A stretch of DNA of 64,000 nt, from positions 434,001 through 498,000 of the forward strand of contig NZ_JAKGCS010000036.1 of the NCBI RefSeq assembly GCF_021556395.1. The letters run 5' to 3'. The DNA is from Acuticoccus kalidii. GTDB taxonomy: Bacteria; Pseudomonadota; Alphaproteobacteria; Rhizobiales; Amorphaceae. The translations under genes were made by a program, and so were the position numbers. Positions 7,464-15,462 of this stretch are shown here, piece after piece. Every line of letters begins with the position of its first letter. Position 1 is the stretch's first letter. Below the pieces are notes generated by a model, which ran no database searches, was not told the DNA's origin, and was given only the letters and a program-made list of their open reading frames with translations.

Positions 7464-9011
7464 TCATTCCTCGATATAGGCGTTGACGAACCCGTCATTC
7501 ACGCCGATCGCGGTCGAGACGAGATCCTTCACATTGCAGCGATAGATCGTCGGAAACTCGAGTTCGAGCAGCCAGGCGACCGGCACGTCCTCGACGAGGA
7601 TCTGTTGCGCCTCGTCGTAGAGCGCTTGCCGGTTGTCGGCCCCGACGGCGACGCCCGCCTCTTCGAGGAGCTCGTCCACCGTCGGGTTGGAGTAGCCCTC
7701 GACATTGTTCCAGGGGCTGCCCTTCGCGATGTTCGAGGAGATATAATTCCTCGACACGCCGAGCGCCGGATCGCCATACTGGTAGAGATAGGTGAAGGCG
7801 AGGTCATAGTCCCAGTCGGAGACCTTCTGGTTCCAGCCCGCGACGTCCGTCGCCTCGATCTCGACGGTGATTCCGACCTCTTCGAGATTCTGCTTCACCG
7901 CCTCGGCCCAGCGCTGCCACGTCTCGCCATAGGGGAGGGGGAGGAGGCGCACGGGCGTGCCGTCATAGCCCATCTCGTCGAGGAGGGCGCGCGCCTTGTC
8001 CGGGTCGTGGCCATAATCGGGCAGGTTCTCGTCGAAGAAGTTCGTCTTTGAGGAGACCGGGCCTTTCGCGACCGTGCCGAAGCCGTTCCAGATCACGTCA
8101 CGCATGAACTCGCGGTCCATCGCGTACATCACCGCCTGGCGGAAGCGCTTGTCGGCGGTCGGTCCCTCACGGTTGTTGAGCCACATCCAGGAGTGGGGCG
8201 CGAAATATTCCCAGCCTTTGCCGGTGGAGCAGACGCCGTCCATCTCGGTGAGGCGCGGCACGTCCCAATTCTCGATCGAGCCGCCGGGCAGAACGTCGAC
8301 CTCGCCCGTCTCGAACGCCACGGCGCGGGACGCGGCGTCGGGGATCACCTGCCAATAGATCTCATCGAGATAGGGCTGGCCCTCGACGTGATAATCGTCG
8401 TTCTTGACGAGATGGATGTAGGAGCCCTTCACCCACTCCTCGAACTTGAAGGGGCCGGTGCCGATCGGCGTCGCGTTGGCCGGATTGGTGGTGTAATCCG
8501 TCCCCTCATAGATGTGCTTCGGGACGATCGGCATCGTGCCGACCTCGAAGATCCCGAGAAAGGGGCCGAACGGCTCTTTCAGCGTGAAGACGACCGTGTT
8601 CTCGTCCGGCGCTTCGATGCTCTCCACGTGTTCGAGCGACACGCGAAGGCGCGGATGCGTCTCGCGCAGGAACGTGTCGACGGAGAAGACCACGTCGTCG
8701 GCGCTGAACGGCTCGCCGTCATGCCAGGTGACGCCTTCCTTGAGGTGGAAGGTGTAAGTCAGCTCGTCGTCCGAGACCTCCCAGGACTGCGCCAGTGAGG
8801 GCATCGGCTCGAGGTCGGTGTCGTAGCGCAGCAGGCTCTCATAGATGTTGCCGGCGACCATCTGGGTCGGGCCGTTCTGAATGAGGCCGAGCATGAGGCC
8901 GGGCGGCTCGGGCTGGATCACGACGTTGATCCGGCCTCCCGCGGTTTGGGCACTGGCCGGTGCGGCCGCGACGAGGGCCGCGAGAGCGGCGGGCAGAAGG
9001 AGTCGTCTCAT
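7464..9011 (-). CDS. ABC transporter substrate-binding protein, oligopeptide/dipeptide (family 5) type
   Basis: The 515-residue protein has a Sec signal peptide (MRRLLLPAALAALVAAAPASAQ). It carries the SBP family 5 pattern: SLAQSWEVSDDELTYTFHLK, GVTWHDGEPFSADDVVF, and NNREGPTADKRFRQAVMYAM. AGGAG precedes the start; the longer upstream frame is not coding-like. Such proteins bind peptides, glycosides or other solutes in the periplasm for an ABC permease. No permease or ATPase gene of this type is adjacent, so this is an orphan binding protein here. The ligand cannot be inferred. Confidence 0.92.
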   Translation of the reverse strand: MRRLLLPAALAALVAAAPASAQTAGGRINVVIQPEPPGLMLGLIQNGPTQMVAGNIYESLLRYDTDLEPMPSLAQSWEVSDDELTYTFHLKEGVTWHDGEPFSADDVVFSVDTFLRETHPRLRVSLEHVESIEAPDENTVVFTLKEPFGPFLGIFEVGTMPIVPKHIYEGTDYTTNPANATPIGTGPFKFEEWVKGSYIHLVKNDDYHVEGQPYLDEIYWQVIPDAASRAVAFETGEVDVLPGGSIENWDVPRLTEMDGVCSTGKGWEYFAPHSWMWLNNREGPTADKRFRQAVMYAMDREFMRDVIWNGFGTVAKGPVSSKTNFFDENLPDYGHDPDKARALLDEMGYDGTPVRLLPLPYGETWQRWAEAVKQNLEEVGITVEIEATDVAGWNQKVSDWDYDLAFTYLYQYGDPALGVSRNYISSNIAKGSPWNNVEGYSNPTVDELLEEAGVAVGADNRQALYDEAQQILVEDVPVAWLLELEFPTIYRCNVKDLVSTAIGVNDGFVNAYIEE

Positions 9012-9394
9012 CAAAAATGGGCTCCTGTTGTTGTGACCTCGCACCGCCGGCTTGGGACCGTGCCGGTGGTGCGGAAAGCGGCGCTCCGCGCGATCGCGCG
9101 GCATCGAGGGCGTCGCCAGCGCAGGTGAAAATCGGCTCGATCCGCACTCCGAATGTACTGATCGCCAGTCTGACGATGCACGCGCTGGTGTCAAACGATT
9201 GGGTTGTGCAATCAAAGTGACAACGATTCGAGGTTGGCGGTCGCGCGCCAGGCGATGGCGCAAAAGGCCGCCCCGTTCGCCCCCGATCCGGCCCGGTCGC
9301 TCGATGTGGCCGGTCGTGGGATTGAAGCGCGGCGGCTCGTCGATGATGATTGCATGCCGCCTCTGGCCGGAGGCGCGCCGCCGATGGAGATTGA
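9012..9394. promoter_or_regulatory. Divergent control region with a 34-bp interrupted dyad
   Basis: This 383-base gap separates the leftward binding protein from the rightward deacetylase operon. It holds a two-tier dyad at 9189-9222: TGTCA-N3-GATTG, then seven bases, then CAATC-N4-TGACA. Both half-site pairs are exact complements, which suggests an operator for an unknown dimeric regulator. I see no gene in it. Confidence 0.4.
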
Positions 9395-10423
9395 ATGCGC
9401 GTCTTCTATGCAGCCGACACCGCACGCCATGCGCCGGAATTCTTCCTCCTGCGCGGCCGTCCCGCGGCGAACGAGGAACGGGCCGAACGGGCCGAGCGGC
9501 TCCTTGAAGGGATCGGCCGTGTCGGGCTTCAGACCGAAGAGCCGCCGGCGCCGTCCGGCCCTCATCCGGCCGCGCTCGTCCACTCGCCCCGCTATCTCGA
9601 ATTCCTGGAGACGGCGTGGACCACCTGGCAGGCGCTTCCAGGCGCCGGGCCGGAAGTCCTCGGCAACGTCCAGCCCCGGCGGGAGGAGGCGAGCTATCCG
9701 ACCGGGATCGTCGGCCGGGCGGGCTGGCACATGGGCGATCTCGCCTGTCCGATCGGCGAGCACACGTACCGCGCCGCCCTCCGTGCCGCCGACTGTGCCA
9801 TCGCCGTCGCCGACACGGTGGCGCAAGGGGCGCACGCCGCCTATGCGCTCGCCCGTCCCCCCGGCCACCACACGAGCCGCGAGGTGGCGTCGGGGCATTG
9901 CATCCTCAACAATGCCGCGATCGCCGCGCAGCATCTCGTCCTCAAGGGCGCGCGACCCGCGATCCTCGACATCGACGTCCATCACGGCAACGGCACCCAG
10001 GCGATCTTCTACGACCGGCCCGACGTGATGATGGTCTCCGTCCACACCGATCCGAACAATTTCTATCCCTGGTTCGTCGGCCACGCCCACGAGACGGGCA
10101 TCGGTCCCGGAGAGGGGGCAAACCTCAATATTCCGCTCGCGATGCGGGCCGGCGATGCAATCTGGCTCGACGCGCTCGAGACCGCCCTCGGCGCGATTCA
10201 CCGCTTCGGGGCGGACATTCTCGTCCTCTCGCTCGGCCTCGACGTGCACGAGAGCGACCCCCTCGGCGGCATGAGCGTCACGACCGAAGGGATACGCCGT
10301 GCGGGACAACGCCTCGGCCAGCTCGACATTCCTGTCGCGATCATCCAGGAAGGCGGCTATCTCTCCGCCGCTTTGACCGACAACATCGCCGCCTTCTTCG
10401 ACGGCTTTCTCGGCGAGGCCTGA
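9395..10423 (+). CDS. Histone deacetylase-like amidohydrolase (acetylpolyamine hydrolase type)
   Basis: The 342-residue protein is a Zn-dependent arginase/deacetylase-fold enzyme. Motifs in order are RPPGHH (catalytic His pair), SGHCILNNAAIAA, DIDVHHGNGTQ (zinc ligands), GHAHETGIG and SLGLDVHESDPL (third zinc ligand region), ending with IIQEGGYLS. The order and spacing resemble bacterial acetylpolyamine amidohydrolases and class II HDAC homologues. The likely substrate is an N-acetylated polyamine or another acetylated amine in the cytosol. GGAGA lies five bases before the ATG. It is 48 bases upstream of pyrK on the same strand and may be cotranscribed with the pyrimidine genes, an unusual partner. 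Confidence 0.9.
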   Translation: MRVFYAADTARHAPEFFLLRGRPAANEERAERAERLLEGIGRVGLQTEEPPAPSGPHPAALVHSPRYLEFLETAWTTWQALPGAGPEVLGNVQPRREEASYPTGIVGRAGWHMGDLACPIGEHTYRAALRAADCAIAVADTVAQGAHAAYALARPPGHHTSREVASGHCILNNAAIAAQHLVLKGARPAILDIDVHHGNGTQAIFYDRPDVMMVSVHTDPNNFYPWFVGHAHETGIGPGEGANLNIPLAMRAGDAIWLDALETALGAIHRFGADILVLSLGLDVHESDPLGGMSVTTEGIRRAGQRLGQLDIPVAIIQEGGYLSAALTDNIAAFFDGFLGEA

Positions 10424-10471
10424 GGAGAGCGGGGCGCCGGGTCGGATCGCCCGCGACAGGATTGAAGGAAG

Positions 10472-11260
10472 GTGAGGTTGGTCGACATCCAAGATAAGGT
10501 CGTCGAGGTCGACGTCACCGTGCACGAGGCGCGCATCGAGCACGGTGTGGGCCGGCTTTTTCTCTCCGCACCGCCAGAGATTCGCGCCGCCCGCGCCGGC
10601 CAATATGTGATGATCCGAAGCCTGAGGGCCGGCGGGCCGCTCCTCGGCCGCCCCCTCACCATCCTGCATTCGGGCGGCCATCTCGAACTGATGTACAACA
10701 TCGTCGGCGAGGGAACGCGCCATTTGTCGACGACGCTGCCGGGCGAGGTCGTCCAGCTCGTCGGCCCGCTCGGCCGGCCCTTCGCGCTGCCGGACACCGA
10801 GGTCACGATCATCGGCGACGCAGGCCATGTCGGCACGACCCTCTCGCTCGCCCGCGAGCGCGGCGAGGCGAAGCGGCCGACCCGCGTCATCTTCACCGGC
10901 ACGCCGGATGCGGCGGGCGTCTATCCGGCGGCGATTCATTTCCTGGTCGGCGAATTCGAGGCGACCGGCGCGACGGTCGATCTCGTCGACGAGCGGACGA
11001 TCGCCGAGGCCGTCGAGACCGCGCGACCCGCGCTGATCGCGGCCGGTGCGTCCGACGGCATCATGGCGAAGGTCCAGGCCGTCGCCGACCGTCTCGCGAT
11101 TCCGGGCTTCGTCGCCCTCCAGGCGCCGATGGCGTGCGGGGTCGGTGTCTGCCAGGCCTGCGTGCGCCATTTCCGCGACGGGGCGATGCGCATCATCTGC
11201 GAGACGCCGATCGTCGACCTCGCCGCACCCGTCTTCGCCGAAGGGGGGCGTCATGGCTGA
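10472..11260 (+). CDS. pyrK: Dihydroorotate dehydrogenase electron-transfer subunit PyrK
   Basis: The 262-residue iron-sulfur flavoprotein should pass electrons from dihydroorotate dehydrogenase to NAD+. It has a ferredoxin-reductase-like FAD domain (AGQYVMIR, GRPLTIL, then the YNIVGEGT and VGPLGRPF pieces). The C-terminal motif CGVGVCQAC, plus a cysteine in RIICETP, gives the C-x4-C-x2-C-xn-C [2Fe-2S] pattern of PyrK. The start is a GTG at 10472, with a TTG at 10478 also possible; AAGGAA overlaps this region. It overlaps pyrD by eight bases, as expected of subunits of one heterotetramer. A class 1B system is not the usual arrangement in alphaproteobacteria. Confidence 0.88.
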   Translation: MRLVDIQDKVVEVDVTVHEARIEHGVGRLFLSAPPEIRAARAGQYVMIRSLRAGGPLLGRPLTILHSGGHLELMYNIVGEGTRHLSTTLPGEVVQLVGPLGRPFALPDTEVTIIGDAGHVGTTLSLARERGEAKRPTRVIFTGTPDAAGVYPAAIHFLVGEFEATGATVDLVDERTIAEAVETARPALIAAGASDGIMAKVQAVADRLAIPGFVALQAPMACGVGVCQACVRHFRDGAMRIICETPIVDLAAPVFAEGGRHG

Positions 11261-12149
11261 CCTTTCGGTGACGATCGGCAGCGTCCGGCTGCCCAACCCG
11301 GTGATCCCCGCCTCGGGCACGTTCGGGATCGGCCATGCGCGCGTCATGGACATCAGCCGCCTCGGCGCGCTCGTCCCGAAGACGGTGATGCCGGAGGCGC
11401 GGACCGGCCATCCACCGCCGCGCCTCACGGAGGCGGCGGGCGGGCTGATTAACGCGATTGGCATTCCCTCGGTCGGGATCGAGGCCTTTCTCGCCGACGT
11501 GCTGCCGGCCTACCGGGCGTTCGGTGCGCCGATCGTCGTCTCGGTCTCGGCCGACACGGCGGAGGCGTTCGCGATGATGTGCGCGGCGATGGCCGACACC
11601 GGGATCGCCGCGATCGAGCTCAATCTCTCCTGCCCCAATCTCGAAGCGGGCGGACGTGCCTTCGCCCTCGATCCGGGCCCGGCCGCGGACGTGGTGCGCG
11701 CCTGCCGCGCGGCGACGGGTCTTCCCCTGTGGTGCAAGCTCTCCCCCAATTCCGGCATCCCCGGCCAGGTCGCCGAGGCCATCGAAGCGAACGGCGGCGA
11801 CGCGCTGATCGTCGCCAACACCATGCTCGCCATCGCCTTCGACAAGGAGGGCAATCCGCGCCTTGCCAACCGCACGGGCGGAATGTCGGGCCTGCCTTTG
11901 AAGCCCATCAATCTGCGCCTGACCGACGAGATCGCCCGCCGCGTCGCGCTGCCGATCATCGGATGCGGCGGCGTCGCGACCTTGCAGGACGCGCTCGATT
12001 ATTTCGCCGCGGGCGCGAGCGCCGTCGCGATCGGCACCGCGACCCTTTCGCGACCGACCACGATGGTGCATCTCATCGACGCGCTCGACGCGCATCTCAC
12101 CGAGCGCGGGCTCGCCGCGCAGGATCTCGTCCGCAGGAGAACGACTTGA
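11253..12149 (+). CDS. pyrD: Dihydroorotate dehydrogenase, class 1B catalytic subunit
   Basis: The 298-residue TIM-barrel flavoenzyme oxidises dihydroorotate to orotate with FMN. Its length and IPASGTFGIGHARVMD start fit class 1B. The NLSCPN motif puts a Cys near residue 127, the class 1 catalytic base; membrane-linked class 2 enzymes have Ser. There is no N-terminal membrane helix. The C-terminal GCGGVATLQDALDYFAAGA phosphate loop is intact. It overlaps both pyrK (eight bases) and the pyrC start (four bases), so the set is tightly coupled. Electrons should leave through PyrK to NAD+. Confidence 0.92.
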   Translation: MADLSVTIGSVRLPNPVIPASGTFGIGHARVMDISRLGALVPKTVMPEARTGHPPPRLTEAAGGLINAIGIPSVGIEAFLADVLPAYRAFGAPIVVSVSADTAEAFAMMCAAMADTGIAAIELNLSCPNLEAGGRAFALDPGPAADVVRACRAATGLPLWCKLSPNSGIPGQVAEAIEANGGDALIVANTMLAIAFDKEGNPRLANRTGGMSGLPLKPINLRLTDEIARRVALPIIGCGGVATLQDALDYFAAGASAVAIGTATLSRPTTMVHLIDALDAHLTERGLAAQDLVRRRTT

Positions 12150-13177
12150 GCGACACGATCACACTTCACCGGCCGGACGATCTGCACCTTCATTTGCGTG
12201 ACGGCGCGATCCTCGAGGCCGTCGCCGCCGCCTCGGCCGACTTCGCCCGCGCGATCATCATGCCGAACCTCGTGCCCCCGGTGACGACGGCGGACACGAT
12301 CGCCGCCTATCGCACCCGCATCGAGGCCGCATTGCCGAAGGGCGCCGCCTTCGAGCCCTTGATGACGCTCTACCTCACCGACGACACGACGCCGGAGACG
12401 ATCGACGCGATCGACGGTGTCGCCATCGCCGCGAAGCTCTATCCCGCCCACGCCACCACCAACTCCGCCTCCGGCGTCAACGACATCGAGGCGCTGACGC
12501 CGGTCCTCGAGCGGATGGCCGAGCGGGGCATTCTCCTCCTCGTCCACGGCGAGGTGACGGATCATGAGGTCGACATTTTCGACCGCGAGGCGGTGTTCCT
12601 GGAGCGCGTGCTCGATCCGCTCCGCCGCCGCGTGCCCTCGCTCAAGGTCGTTCTGGAGCACATCTCCTCGAAGACCGGCATCGATTATGTGAAGAGCGCC
12701 GACAGCGGCCTTTGCGGCACGATCACCGCCCATCACCTCGTGATCGACCGCAACGATCTCCTCGTCGGCGGCATCCACCCGTACAATTATTGCCTGCCGA
12801 TCGTGAAGCGCGCGCGGGATCGCGAGGCGCTCGTCGAGGCGGCGACCAATGGCGACACGCGCTTCTTCTTCGGCTCCGATTCGGCGCCGCACACCGATCC
12901 GAAGAAGCTCGGCCCCTGCGGCGCGGCCGGCTGCTTCACCGCGCCGGTCTCCCTCCCAATCCTCGCTCATGTCTTCGAGGAGGCGGGCGCCCTTCAGCAC
13001 CTCGATCCGTTCCTGTCGCGCCATGGCGCGGCCTTCTACGGCATCGCCCCCGCCGAGGCGACGATCACGCTCGAACGGTGCGAGCCCTATACCTTGCCGC
13101 CGATTCCGACCCCCGACGGCCCGATCGCCGTGTTCGATCCGGGCTTCGCGCTCACCTGGCGCGTCGCGGGTGCATGA
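12146..13177 (+). CDS. pyrC: Dihydroorotase, homodimeric PyrC type
   Basis: The 343-residue zinc amidohydrolase interconverts carbamoyl aspartate and dihydroorotate. Motifs include DDLHLHLRDG (metal HxH), AAKLYPAHATTN (its Lys would be carbamylated), VHGEVTD, VLEHISS and GSDSAPH (catalytic Asp). Length and motifs match the E. coli-type class. The start is a TTG at 12146, overlapping the pyrD stop as TTGA, with AGGAGA five bases upstream; no ATG fits before the conserved DDLHLHLRDG. It is the third gene of the pyr operon. Confidence 0.93.
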   Translation: MSDTITLHRPDDLHLHLRDGAILEAVAAASADFARAIIMPNLVPPVTTADTIAAYRTRIEAALPKGAAFEPLMTLYLTDDTTPETIDAIDGVAIAAKLYPAHATTNSASGVNDIEALTPVLERMAERGILLLVHGEVTDHEVDIFDREAVFLERVLDPLRRRVPSLKVVLEHISSKTGIDYVKSADSGLCGTITAHHLVIDRNDLLVGGIHPYNYCLPIVKRARDREALVEAATNGDTRFFFGSDSAPHTDPKKLGPCGAAGCFTAPVSLPILAHVFEEAGALQHLDPFLSRHGAAFYGIAPAEATITLERCEPYTLPPIPTPDGPIAVFDPGFALTWRVAGA

Positions 13178-13188
13178 GGAGACCCGCC

Positions 13189-13890
13189 ATGCTCACGATA
13201 CCCATCGCCTCCGAAGCCGAGATCGCGAAGATCGCCGCCCGTGCGCTGATCGAGGTGCAGGCGGTGCATCTGCGCCCCGAGGAGCCGTTCACCTACACCT
13301 CGGGCCTCAAATCGCCGGTCTATGTCGATTGCCGCAAGCTGATCGCCTATCCGCGCCTTCGCTCCGTGCTGATGCAGCTCGCCGTCGCGACGATGGTGCG
13401 CGAGGTCGGGCTCGAGCGGTTCGACGCGGTGGCGGGCGGCGAGACGGCGGGCATCCCCTTCGCCGCCTGGATCGCCGACCTGATGGGCCTGCCGATGCAA
13501 TATGTGCGCAAGAAGCCGAAGGGTTTCGGCCGCAACGCGCAGATCGAGGGAAGCCTCTCACCGGGACAGCGCACGCTCCTCGTCGAGGATCTCGCCACCG
13601 ACGGCGGCTCGAAACTGAAATTCGCCGATGCGCTGCGTGAGGCGGGGGCGGAGGTCTCGCACTGCGTCGTGGTCTTCCATCACGACATCTTCCCCGAAAG
13701 CCGCGCGCGTCTGTCCGATCACGGGCTGACGATCCACGCCCTCGCGCGCTGGGCGGATGTCCTCTCGGTGGGCGCCGCGGACGGCTCGCTCGACCCGGCG
13801 AAGATCGAGGAGGTGAACGCCTTCCTCGCCGCGCCGCTCGCCTGGAGCGCCGCCCGCGGCGGCGTCGACACGCTCGACCGCCTCGCGTGA
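13189..13890 (+). CDS. pyrE: Orotate phosphoribosyltransferase
   Basis: The 233-residue protein transfers ribose-5-phosphate from PRPP to orotate. The PRPP loop reads LLVEDLATDGGSK rather than the commoner VxVDDxxTTGxS, as in rhizobial-type PyrE. PFTYTSGLKSPVYVDCR and KKPKGFGRNAQIEG are conserved family segments. An AGGAGA seven bases upstream selects the ATG at 13189. It follows pyrC by 11 bases and closes the operon. A nested inverted repeat lies directly after the stop. Confidence 0.93.
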   Translation: MLTIPIASEAEIAKIAARALIEVQAVHLRPEEPFTYTSGLKSPVYVDCRKLIAYPRLRSVLMQLAVATMVREVGLERFDAVAGGETAGIPFAAWIADLMGLPMQYVRKKPKGFGRNAQIEGSLSPGQRTLLVEDLATDGGSKLKFADALREAGAEVSHCVVVFHHDIFPESRARLSDHGLTIHALARWADVLSVGAADGSLDPAKIEEVNAFLAAPLAWSAARGGVDTLDRLA

Positions 13891-13891
13891 G

Positions 13892-13946
13892 GATCGACCA
13901 GGCGGCGCCCAGCGGCGCCGCTGAGCGGTTTGGGGATCGGTCGATC
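13892..13946. repeat. Nested inverted repeat after pyrE
   Basis: An outer pair GATCGACC/GGTCGATC (13892-13899 and 13939-13946) encloses a perfect inner hairpin GCGGCGCC-CAGC-GGCGCCGC (13902-13921). There is no T-run, so it may be a Rho-dependent end or an mRNA-stabilising structure. Confidence 0.6.
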
Positions 13947-14278
13947 TGAAAACCCGCCTTCCGGGGGATGCGACGGCGGGCGGAGCAAGCAAGGCGGCGA
14001 TCGCTCCTCGCGGGGAATGGCCGCCCTCAGGCTCGACCCCTCCGCAACGTGCCTGTCTTGAAATTCGGCGTTCCCGGGTCTCGAGTGTCCCAGGTCTCCC
14101 GGGTCTTTGGCGTCCTGCATCGCACGCCCGATGAGCCCGCCCACCGGCGATGACGATTTTGCGTGAGGCGGCCGATGGCGCCGTATCGGTGCGCGCCGCC
14201 CCGCATTGCAGTCGGTTCCCGTTCCCGGTGGGCGCGGCGGACCCCGGAACTTGCCGGATCGAACGGCCGACGGCCGGT
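13947..14278. other. Convergent intergenic region between pyrE and bolA, no gene seen
   Basis: About 330 bases without a credible coding frame. The only local structure noticed is a short repetition of CCCGGGTCT around 14070-14105. Confidence 0.5.
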
Positions 14279-14560
14279 TCAGGCGGCCTCGGTCGGGGCT
14301 TCGGCGCGGATCGCGAGGGCGTGGACCGGCCCCGCGAGCTCGGCGGCGAGCGCTTCGTTGATGAGCCGGTGCCGGGCGACACGCGAGACGCCGCGAAAAT
14401 CCTCGGCTTCGATGATCACGCGAAAATGCGTCTCGCCTTCCGGACGGGCGCCGGCATGACCGGCATGAAGATGCGACTCGTCGACAACGTCGAGCTTCGC
14501 GGGGTGAAATTGCTCGGTGAGCGTGGCGACGATCCGCGCGTGTACCGGTCCCATCGTCAT
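14279..14560 (-). CDS. bolA: BolA family protein
   Basis: The 93-residue protein has the class II KH-like BolA fold: MTMGPVHARIVATLTEQF, LDVVDESHLHAGHAG, THFRVIIEAEDF and VARHRLINEALAAEL. The conserved His residues are candidate Fe-S/glutaredoxin contacts. BolA proteins pair with monothiol glutaredoxins and affect iron homeostasis and cell shape. AAGGA lies just before the ATG. It is monocistronic here. Confidence 0.9.
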   Translation of the reverse strand: MTMGPVHARIVATLTEQFHPAKLDVVDESHLHAGHAGARPEGETHFRVIIEAEDFRGVSRVARHRLINEALAAELAGPVHALAIRAEAPTEAA

Positions 14561-14917
14561 CGTCCTTCAATCTGGTGTCGTTCGCGGGCGAAGGCGCCTC
14601 AGCAAGCGCGCCCGCATCGCCGTCATCTCATGCACGATATGGTCGTCGAATGCACGCGGGGGCCGCTTGAAACGGGAGACGCCGCCGCAAAAGCCATCAC
14701 CGTGTCGGACCCCCCGCGCATCAACATGGCGCGGCAATCGAACGGTTTGGCGGGGACGGGGGGAACAGCGTCGGGTGACGGCCTAACAAACGCGCGAAGA
14801 GGCGGGCACTCGGGCCTCTTTCGTCGACGATTGCTTGTCCGGGCGAGCACCTACCGAGGGTCGATCAGCGCCTTGCGACGCGGTCGGACGGGCGAGCGGA
14901 AGCGGTTCCGAACGGCA
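14561..14917. other. Gap between yraN and bolA with one minus-strand hairpin
   Basis: This 357-base stretch lies downstream of yraN and upstream of bolA, both on the minus strand. It contains a 7-bp hairpin (AAGAGGC 14797-14803, GCCTCTT 14814-14820) about 100 bases beyond yraN that could end its transcript. No supported coding frame was found. Confidence 0.45.
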
Positions 14918-15406
14918 TCACCAGACGAAATCATCGTTGGACACGGCGTCGAAGGCGTTTTCCAGATAATCCAGCATGCCGGGCCACACGAGCGCGACGT
15001 CGAAACGGAGAGTGTGTTCGGCAAAGGCGGGATTGCGGGACAACCAATCATCGGCCGCGGCGCTGATCCGCGCCTGCTTCGTTCGCGTCACCGCCTCGAG
15101 GCCGTCATAGCCCCGGCGGCGCGCCTTGACCTCGACGAAGGCGACGGTGTCGTCACGGACGGCGATGAGGTCGACTTCGCCGCCGCGTGTGCGTTCGCGC
15201 GATCCGAGAATCGTGTAGCCACCGGCATGGAGATAGCAGGCGACCGATTTCTCCGCCGCGACACCAAAGTCGAACGAGCGACGGCGTGATGCCGCGGACC
15301 GGCCAACGGGCGCGGTCTGCCGGCGATGGGGTGACGTGCGGGCACGATCGGGCATCCGCCCCGATGCGTTCCGATCCGATGGATTGACGGCCAGAGCGGT
15401 TTGCAT
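14918..15406 (-). CDS. yraN: YraN/UPF0102 family nuclease-fold protein
   Basis: The 162-residue protein ends in the UPF0102 domain: GVAAEKSVACYLHAGGYTIL, then RTRGGEVDLIAVRDDTVAFV and EVKAR. This is the Holliday-junction-resolvase-like core with E, D and ExK positions. About 45 residues before the domain are low-complexity and Arg/Ser-rich. GGAGGT four bases before the ATG at 15406 selects this start over the ATG at 15448. A function in DNA processing is suspected from the fold but not established. It lies 56 bases after the D,D-carboxypeptidase on the same strand. Confidence 0.88.
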   Translation of the reverse strand: MQTALAVNPSDRNASGRMPDRARTSPHRRQTAPVGRSAASRRRSFDFGVAAEKSVACYLHAGGYTILGSRERTRGGEVDLIAVRDDTVAFVEVKARRRGYDGLEAVTRTKQARISAAADDWLSRNPAFAEHTLRFDVALVWPGMLDYLENAFDAVSNDDFVW

Positions 15407-15462
15407 CGCCACCTCCAAAATGCCATCATAGGATGCATCATTCCCCAATAAGTTGCAAGTCC

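Noticed and set aside
9212..11464. 750-codon minus-strand frame opposite the deacetylase and pyrK
   Set aside because: It is antisense to two genes with intact motifs. Long antisense frames are common in GC-rich codon-biased DNA.
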